Part shown: positions 7,458-10,918 of the stretch, in pieces
How the letters are laid out: each line of letters begins with the position of its first letter
How positions within the stretch are numbered: the stretch's first letter is position 1
NCBI GenBank assembly: GCA_003643935.1
Contig: QMLJ01000012.1
Span: 1 to 10,918, forward strand
DNA from: Deltaproteobacteria bacterium
GTDB lineage: Bacteria > Desulfobacterota > Desulfomonilia > UBA1062
DNA: 10,918 nt
Direction of reading: 5' to 3'
Made by a program: the position numbers and the translations under genes
The notes under the pieces: generated by a model
The model's database searches: none
What the model was told of the DNA's origin: nothing
Seen by the model: only the letters and a program-made list of their open reading frames with translations

Positions 7458-8354
7458 TCATATTACAGAAAGCACACTATTGTAGTGTTTTTCCCTTGCA
7501 TCGTCGGGGAGTTCCAGGAATGCATTGATATTCTCCAGCATGTCCTTCTTGTCTTTCATAAGCCTGCCTTGGACATGTATGTAATTATTGGCGTGGTCAG
7601 AGAGTATCACCGTACCCTCTGCATCTAGGCGTTCAATGAGTTCCTTTAACTCCCTTACTGTGCCTTCGGGTGTTTGCGGTACAAATTCTCCTGACTTTAT
7701 CCTTGGTATAAGCCTGGATGCAGGGTGTATCCACAACCTCCTTATCCTAAGGAATTGAGGTTTTACCGCATTTACAACATCGGCTGATTCTCTTACATGT
7801 TCTTCCCACCACAACTCGCCACCCAGTCCAGTAAGGAAGTAAAAGCTTATTTCCATGCCTGCTTCTTTTACCTTAAGGCCGGCCTCTATATGCTGTACCT
7901 TGCTTGCTCCCTTTTTGTGGAAAGCAAGTATTCTGTTTGACCCACTTTCCATCCCAACGTGTATACGGTCAAGCCCACAGGCGTGTAACTCTTTAAGTTC
8001 CACTAGGCCCTTTTTCCACAGGCTGGAAGACCTGCCGTATGCTGTAACACGCCTTAAAGACGGAAACCTTTCCCTGAGATATCTTATGACCTCGACCAGG
8101 AAACCTGTGTCAAGAGCCATTGGGTCTGCATCTCCCAGAAATGCGGTCTCAAAAATATCCCCGTGTAGTTCCAGGAGAGCAACTATGTCCTTTTTCATCT
8201 CTTCCAAGGACCTCAGGGAATATCTCTCTCCGTAGAGATCGTAGATGCCGCAAAAGAGGCACCTGTTCCAGCTACAGCCTCGAACTACCTTTACAAGTAG
8301 ACTCATTGCCTCGCTGGGTGGCCTTATAACGAGCTGTTCAGGTATGGTAATCAT
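7458..8354 (-). CDS. Radical SAM protein
   Basis: A 298-residue radical S-adenosylmethionine enzyme. The [4Fe-4S] site is C-x4-C-x2-C at Cys27, Cys32 and Cys35 (RGCSWNRCLFCG). This spacing differs from the classical C-x3-C-x2-C but is one I associate with this uncharacterised subgroup. An Elp3/oxygen-independent-coproporphyrinogen-oxidase-like barrel follows, with FLGDADP, VTAYGRSSS and HVGMESGSNRIL motifs. The substrate is unknown, and I see no second Fe-S cluster motif. I prefer the start at 8354 because IRPPSEAMSLLVKVVRGC matches the usual N-terminus of the group. There is no Shine-Dalgarno site; instead a good promoter ends 6 nt before the ATG, implying a leaderless message. The gene lies 43 nt downstream of the alpha/beta hydrolase on the same strand but has its own promoter. 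Confidence 0.88.
   Translation of the reverse strand: MITIPEQLVIRPPSEAMSLLVKVVRGCSWNRCLFCGIYDLYGERYSLRSLEEMKKDIVALLELHGDIFETAFLGDADPMALDTGFLVEVIRYLRERFPSLRRVTAYGRSSSLWKKGLVELKELHACGLDRIHVGMESGSNRILAFHKKGASKVQHIEAGLKVKEAGMEISFYFLTGLGGELWWEEHVRESADVVNAVKPQFLRIRRLWIHPASRLIPRIKSGEFVPQTPEGTVRELKELIERLDAEGTVILSDHANNYIHVQGRLMKDKKDMLENINAFLELPDDAREKHYNSVLSVI
7474..7492 (+). terminator. Probable intrinsic terminator of tRNA-Val, inside the radical SAM gene's 3' end
   Basis: ACACTA-TTG-TAGTGT forms a 6-bp hairpin followed by TTTT on the plus strand, about 40 nt after the tRNA. It would stop the tRNA transcript while lying antisense to the last codons of the convergent radical SAM gene. The stem is short, so confidence is moderate. 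Confidence 0.5.
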
Positions 8355-8360
8355 ACATAT

Positions 8361-8390
8361 ATTATAGCCTCATTTGAGGTGCCTTATCAA
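8361..8390 (-). promoter_or_regulatory. Promoter of the radical SAM gene, with inverted repeat in its spacer
   Basis: On the minus strand TTGATA (8385-8390) and a perfect TATAAT (8361-8366) are 18 nt apart. The predicted start of transcription coincides with the A of the ATG at 8354. Within the spacer, CCTCA-TT-TGAGG (8368-8379, as read on the plus strand) is a perfect inverted repeat and could be an operator. Confidence 0.7.
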
Positions 8391-8397
8391 GGCTGCA

Positions 8398-8967
8398 TCA
8401 TAGACCTGCCAGGATGTTGGAAAGGGCCTTTTCCATGCACTCAGTACCGGAGAGCCAGAAATGGTCTGCGCCATCGCACAGTATTAACCTGTCTTCTTTT
8501 ACAATGCTACCAAGGGCATGCATGTCCGAGAACTGGTCGTTTGTGCCTGCGATTATCCATGTCTTAGTCTCTTTAAGCGCTGGAAACTCAAACATGGTAC
8601 TCGGAGGGGATATCAATACTGATCTGAGTGGGTTTTGACTTGCATATCTGGCTATTATCCATGCACCGAATGAGTAGCCAATGAGGATTTTTACATCTTT
8701 CGCATACCTTACAACTGTATCCAGGTCTTCCAGCTCACCTTCTCCTTGTGTATGTTCTCCCTGGCTCTTTCCCGTGCCCCTGAAGTTAAACCTTATGGTC
8801 GTGTAACCCTTATCCACGGCAATGTCGCTAGCCAGCTTTACCACATGATTATGCATATCCCCACCATATAGTGGATGTGGATGGGCCAATATTACGCGTG
8901 GTGAATCACCTGGTCCATCCAATATAGCCTCTAACTTTGGATTGGAACCTATCCAGACATGATCCAT
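8398..8967 (-). CDS. Small alpha/beta-fold hydrolase
   Basis: A 189-residue serine hydrolase of the dienelactone-hydrolase-like type (COG2945-like). It shows AHPHPLYGGDMHNHVV, then RFNFRGTGKSQG, then the nucleophile elbow G-Y-S-F-G (Ser99). The acid is probably Asp144 (AGTNDQF) and the base His169 (GADHFW), so the triad looks complete. It has no signal peptide and should act on a small cytoplasmic ester. The ATG at 8967 is chosen over an upstream in-frame start at 9078. The extra 37 residues (rich in Arg, Lys and Cys) do not look like the family, and the family pattern begins just after MDHVWI. Upstream is a promoter whose -10 ends 7 nt before this ATG, with only AAGG as a possible binding site. 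It is divergent from the iorA leader. Confidence 0.85.
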   Translation of the reverse strand: MDHVWIGSNPKLEAILDGPGDSPRVILAHPHPLYGGDMHNHVVKLASDIAVDKGYTTIRFNFRGTGKSQGEHTQGEGELEDLDTVVRYAKDVKILIGYSFGAWIIARYASQNPLRSVLISPPSTMFEFPALKETKTWIIAGTNDQFSDMHALGSIVKEDRLILCDGADHFWLSGTECMEKALSNILAGL

Positions 8968-8974
8968 GAGTGCC

Positions 8975-9003
8975 TTTATATTAAAATCCTGCCTAGTTTT
9001 CAA
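8975..9003 (-). promoter_or_regulatory. Probable promoter of the alpha/beta hydrolase, placed for a leaderless message
   Basis: On the minus strand TTGAAA (8998-9003) and TATAAA (8975-8980) are 17 nt apart. The -10 ends 7 nt before the ATG at 8967, so transcription would begin at or next to the start codon. Confidence 0.55.
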
Positions 9004-9090
9004 TCTTGGCCTTTGGCACCTTGATTTTTCCCGCTGCACAAGCTTAATAAAGAAACAACGGAATGCAATGTTATTCAATGATATTTTCGT

Positions 9091-9119
9091 TTGACAATAA
9101 TCCCAAAATATCGTTTTAT
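9091..9119 (+). promoter_or_regulatory. Promoter of the iorA leader
   Basis: A perfect -35 TTGACA (9091-9096) is followed, after 17 nt, by a degenerate -10, TTTTAT (9114-9119). TTTATC at an 18-nt spacing is equally weak. Transcription would begin near 9126, 0 to 3 nt before the ATG of the leader peptide at 9129. The -10 is the weak part of this call. Confidence 0.55.
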
Positions 9120-9128
9120 CTTTACCTT

Positions 9129-9179
9129 ATGAGGACGAGAAATGGGAGTGGATACTGGTGGTGGTTTGTTTGTATATAA
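9129..9179 (+). CDS. Aromatic leader peptide (Tyr-Trp-Trp-Trp-Phe) of the iorA attenuator
   Basis: A 16-codon frame encodes MRTRNGSGYWWWFVCI and stops at TAA. Tyr (9153), three Trp codons (9156-9164) and Phe (9165) are consecutive. Leader peptides with tandem Trp codons are the sensor of ribosome-mediated attenuators in front of trp genes; here all three aromatic amino acids are represented. The peptide lies between a TTGACA promoter and an intrinsic terminator, with the stop codon 30 nt before the terminator stem. The downstream gene encodes an enzyme of aromatic 2-oxo acids. There is no Shine-Dalgarno site, so translation would have to start on a leaderless or nearly leaderless RNA. I recognise no described leader of this sequence in front of iorA. 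That the frame is translated is inference. Confidence 0.75.
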   Translation: MRTRNGSGYWWWFVCI

Positions 9180-9181
9180 GG

Positions 9182-9220
9182 GGGGTCGACTTCAGTAAGA
9201 AATCCAGGGAAGGCGGCCTC
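9182..9220 (+). promoter_or_regulatory. Candidate antiterminator pairing of the iorA leader
   Basis: GGGGTCG (9182-9188) can pair without a gap with CGGCCTC (9214-9220): five Watson-Crick and two G-U pairs. The second arm covers most of the 5' arm and loop of the terminator, so the two structures exclude each other. The first arm begins 3 nt after the leader stop codon. A ribosome finishing the peptide would cover it and allow termination. A ribosome stalled at the Tyr or Trp codons would leave it free and allow read-through. I found no good classical 1:2 hairpin within the peptide-coding part. Confidence 0.6.
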
Positions 9221-9233
9221 GGCCGCCTTTTTT
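9210..9233 (+). terminator. Intrinsic terminator in the iorA leader
   Basis: AAGGCGGC-CTCG-GCCGCCTT forms an 8-bp, G+C-rich hairpin; the last two T of the stem begin a run of six T (9228-9233). The T run is only on the plus strand, and no plus-strand gene other than the leader peptide lies upstream. The only transcript it can end is therefore the leader itself, which is the position of an attenuator. Confidence 0.92.
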
Positions 9234-9262
9234 ATTGCTGGCCTGGTGTAAGGTGCGGCTTT

Positions 9263-9270
9263 AAGGGGGA
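9263..9270 (+). promoter_or_regulatory. Shine-Dalgarno site for iorA
   Basis: AAGGGGGA ends 9 nt before the ATG at 9280, downstream of the terminator, so it is transcribed only when the terminator is read through or from a promoter I do not see. Confidence 0.65.
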
Positions 9271-9279
9271 ATTTACCAT

Positions 9280-10918
9280 ATGAGCGAGGCTATTTTACTG
9301 GGTAACGAGGCCATTGCCTATGGCATACTTGGTGCGGGGGCAAGCGTGGTGACTTCCTATCCAGGAACGCCTGCTTCCGAGATACTTGCCACTGTAATGA
9401 AACTGGCTAAGGATGAGCATCTTGATGTGCACGTAGAGTGGTCAATAAATGAGAAGACCGCATTCGAGATAGCCTTTGCCAATTCCATAGCAGGCAGGCG
9501 TTCAGCTGTAAGCATGAAGCAGGTAGGCCTTAACGTGGCATCCGATGCCGTGATAAGTGCCTCTTACATGGGGATAAAAGGTGGACTTGTCCTCGTGGTT
9601 GCTGATGACCCTGGACCCCATTCGTCCCAGACAGAGCAGGATACAAGGATGTTTGCCATGTTCGCAAAGGTACCGGTGCTAGACCCTTCCAGTCCTGAAG
9701 AGGCCATGGACATGGTTCAGCAGGCATTTGAGCTCTCGGAGAAATACAAGACCCCTGTAATACTCAGGCCAACGACCCGCGTATGCCATGCAAGGCAGGG
9801 TGTGAGGCTACCTGAGATAGAATGTAGCCATACACCACCAAGCTTTGAGAAAGATCCTTTCCGCTGGGCAGCAACACCTGGACCTAGGCTAAGATTGCAC
9901 AAGGAGCTTAATGAAAAACTAGACAAAATAGAATTAGATGACATTGCAATGCCCAGGTTGATACTGGAAGGTAGAGGCGACCTTGCCGTAATAAGTTCCG
10001 GCGTTGCCTATGCCTACGTAAGGGACATACATGCCATGGGATTAGCCAGGGATATAAGCATATACAAGATTGACATGCCTTATCCCGTGAACAAGAAGTA
10101 CCTTGATGACATACTTAAAAGACATAAAAAGGTGCTGGTTTTAGAGGAGACCGAGCCTGTCATAGAGCTTCAATTCTCTTCAAGGCAAAAGGTCTCTGGC
10201 CGACTTGATAAGACCGTGCCCGGGGCAGGGGAACTCACACCAGATAATGTACGGCAGATTCTGGGGAGTTTTACAGGCATGGAGGAATTTAAGCTACCTG
10301 AGTCGCCGGTCCAGAAAAGACCGTCACTGTGTCCGGGATGTGCCCATCGGGCAGCCTTTTTCGCTATAAAAAGGGGTGCACCAAAAGGGATATACACCTC
10401 TGACATAGGCTGCTATACCCTGGGTCTTAACCTGGGTGCTGTTGACACCTGCCTCTGTATGGGGGCATCTATAAGCCAGGCATGCGGTTTTTACCATGCA
10501 TACAAGGGGAAAGACAACAGGCCACCTATTGTTGCCACCATTGGAGATTCCACGTTTTTTCACGCAGGTATCCCGGCCATCATAAACGCGGTTGTCACTG
10601 GTGCAAAGTTTGTACTGGTAGTCCTGGACAACGGGACCACAGCAATGACAGGTAATCAACCTACACCTGCTGTTGGCTCGGTTGCAAATGACTTTGATGG
10701 TAATAATGTGAGTATAGAGCAGGTGCTCAAGGGTTGCGGGGTAAAGACAATACTTATAAGGGATCCGTACGATGTTCCAAGTTTCACGAGGACGGTAAAA
10801 GAGGCGAGAAAGAAGATAGAGGATGAAGGGGTTGTTGCCATAATAGCAAGGCATCCTTGCATAAGAGACAAGATGGTACTGGCTAGCCAGGATGTTTATT
10901 CTATTAGAGTAACAGATA
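9280..10918 (+). CDS. iorA: Indolepyruvate:ferredoxin oxidoreductase, alpha subunit (C-terminus cut by window edge)
   Basis: The frame is open from the ATG at 9280 to the end of the window (546 codons). IorA carries thiamine diphosphate and, with IorB, oxidatively decarboxylates indolepyruvate, phenylpyruvate and 4-hydroxyphenylpyruvate to the aryl-acetyl-CoA while reducing ferredoxin; the reaction is reversible. The N-terminal domain begins LLGNEAIAYGILGAGASVV and has SYPGTPASEI. The diphosphate-binding domain begins at CPGCAHR (Cys351, Cys354). The thiamine motif is GDSTFFHAG (Gly422-) with Asn451 in LDNGTTAMTGNQ, using GDS in place of GDG, as is usual in this family. Complete IorA proteins run to about 600 residues and end in a ferredoxin-like [4Fe-4S] domain, which should lie beyond the edge, as should iorB. 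Its leader carries the aromatic attenuator described above. Confidence 0.95.
   Translation, partial: MSEAILLGNEAIAYGILGAGASVVTSYPGTPASEILATVMKLAKDEHLDVHVEWSINEKTAFEIAFANSIAGRRSAVSMKQVGLNVASDAVISASYMGIKGGLVLVVADDPGPHSSQTEQDTRMFAMFAKVPVLDPSSPEEAMDMVQQAFELSEKYKTPVILRPTTRVCHARQGVRLPEIECSHTPPSFEKDPFRWAATPGPRLRLHKELNEKLDKIELDDIAMPRLILEGRGDLAVISSGVAYAYVRDIHAMGLARDISIYKIDMPYPVNKKYLDDILKRHKKVLVLEETEPVIELQFSSRQKVSGRLDKTVPGAGELTPDNVRQILGSFTGMEEFKLPESPVQKRPSLCPGCAHRAAFFAIKRGAPKGIYTSDIGCYTLGLNLGAVDTCLCMGASISQACGFYHAYKGKDNRPPIVATIGDSTFFHAGIPAIINAVVTGAKFVLVVLDNGTTAMTGNQPTPAVGSVANDFDGNNVSIEQVLKGCGVKTILIRDPYDVPSFTRTVKEARKKIEDEGVVAIIARHPCIRDKMVLASQDVYSIRVTD

Noticed and set aside
8968..9078. N-terminal extension of the alpha/beta hydrolase from an upstream start at 9078
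   Set aside because: The 37 extra residues do not fit the family, and they span the hydrolase's own probable promoter. The ATG at 8967 starts just before the conserved part.
9079..9233. Reading the plus-strand leader as a known riboswitch or a free-standing small RNA
   Set aside because: I could not match the conserved core of any riboswitch I know (T-box, c-di-GMP, fluoride and preQ1 were considered). The W-rich frame plus terminator explains the region better. A processed small RNA from the terminated leader remains possible.
1..10918. CRISPR arrays, insertion sequences, attachment sites, rRNA
   Set aside because: I saw no regularly spaced repeats, transposase or integrase genes, long terminal inverted repeats or rRNA in the window. 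The tRNA-Val 3' end is not followed by an integrase or by a visible repeat of itself.

Overview
The window most likely comes from an anaerobic bacterium with moderate G+C content. The support is as follows. It has an ADP-forming acyl-CoA synthetase and an indolepyruvate:ferredoxin oxidoreductase, both typical of anaerobic, ferredoxin-based metabolism. Its promoters look bacterial (TTGACA/TATAAT type), its Shine-Dalgarno sites are GGAGGT-like, its terminators are intrinsic, and one tRNA carries an encoded CCA. Ile ATA and Arg AGG codons are used heavily. A deltaproteobacterial (Thermodesulfobacteriota-like) or Nitrospirota-like host is my guess; the sequence alone does not fix the lineage.

Layout. 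1-304 is an AT-rich non-coding stretch with a promoter. 305-3876 (+) is a tight three-gene cluster: ADP-forming acyl-CoA synthetase, a 133-residue protein built from two Cys-containing repeats, and a zinc-ribbon Nudix hydrolase with a long extra C-terminal domain. 3895-4464 (-) is bioY, a biotin uptake component. 4712-7295 (+) is a two-gene unit: an MBL-fold hydrolase and a soluble PAS-PAS-GAF histidine kinase. 7358-7432 (+) is tRNA-Val(CAC) with its own promoter and probable terminator. 7458-8354 and 8398-8967 (-) are a radical SAM protein and a small alpha/beta hydrolase. 9091-9233 (+) is a leader region, followed from 9280 to the window edge by iorA, which lacks its C-terminal end here.

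The most notable element is the leader in front of iorA. After a perfect TTGACA box, a 16-codon reading frame encodes MRTRNGSGYWWWFVCI, with the run Tyr-Trp-Trp-Trp-Phe. It is followed by an alternative 7-bp pairing (9182-9188 with 9214-9220) and then a strong intrinsic terminator (9210-9233). This is the layout of a ribosome-mediated attenuator that reads the supply of aromatic amino acids. The gene it precedes encodes the enzyme that interconverts the 2-oxo acids of those same amino acids with aryl-acetyl-CoA. Classical attenuation logic would switch the gene on when charged aromatic tRNAs are scarce. That would fit IOR running in the reductive, biosynthetic direction (aryl acetates to aromatic amino acids) rather than as a purely catabolic enzyme. 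The acyl-CoA synthetase at 305-2464 is of the type that can couple aryl-acetyl-CoA to ATP, so the window may hold both halves of such a pathway.

A second pattern is that bioY, the radical SAM gene, the alpha/beta hydrolase and the Trp leader peptide each have a promoter-like -10 hexamer ending 6 to 9 nt before the start codon, mostly without a good Shine-Dalgarno site. This suggests leaderless transcripts. By contrast, the synthetase, MBL hydrolase and iorA have clear Shine-Dalgarno sites.
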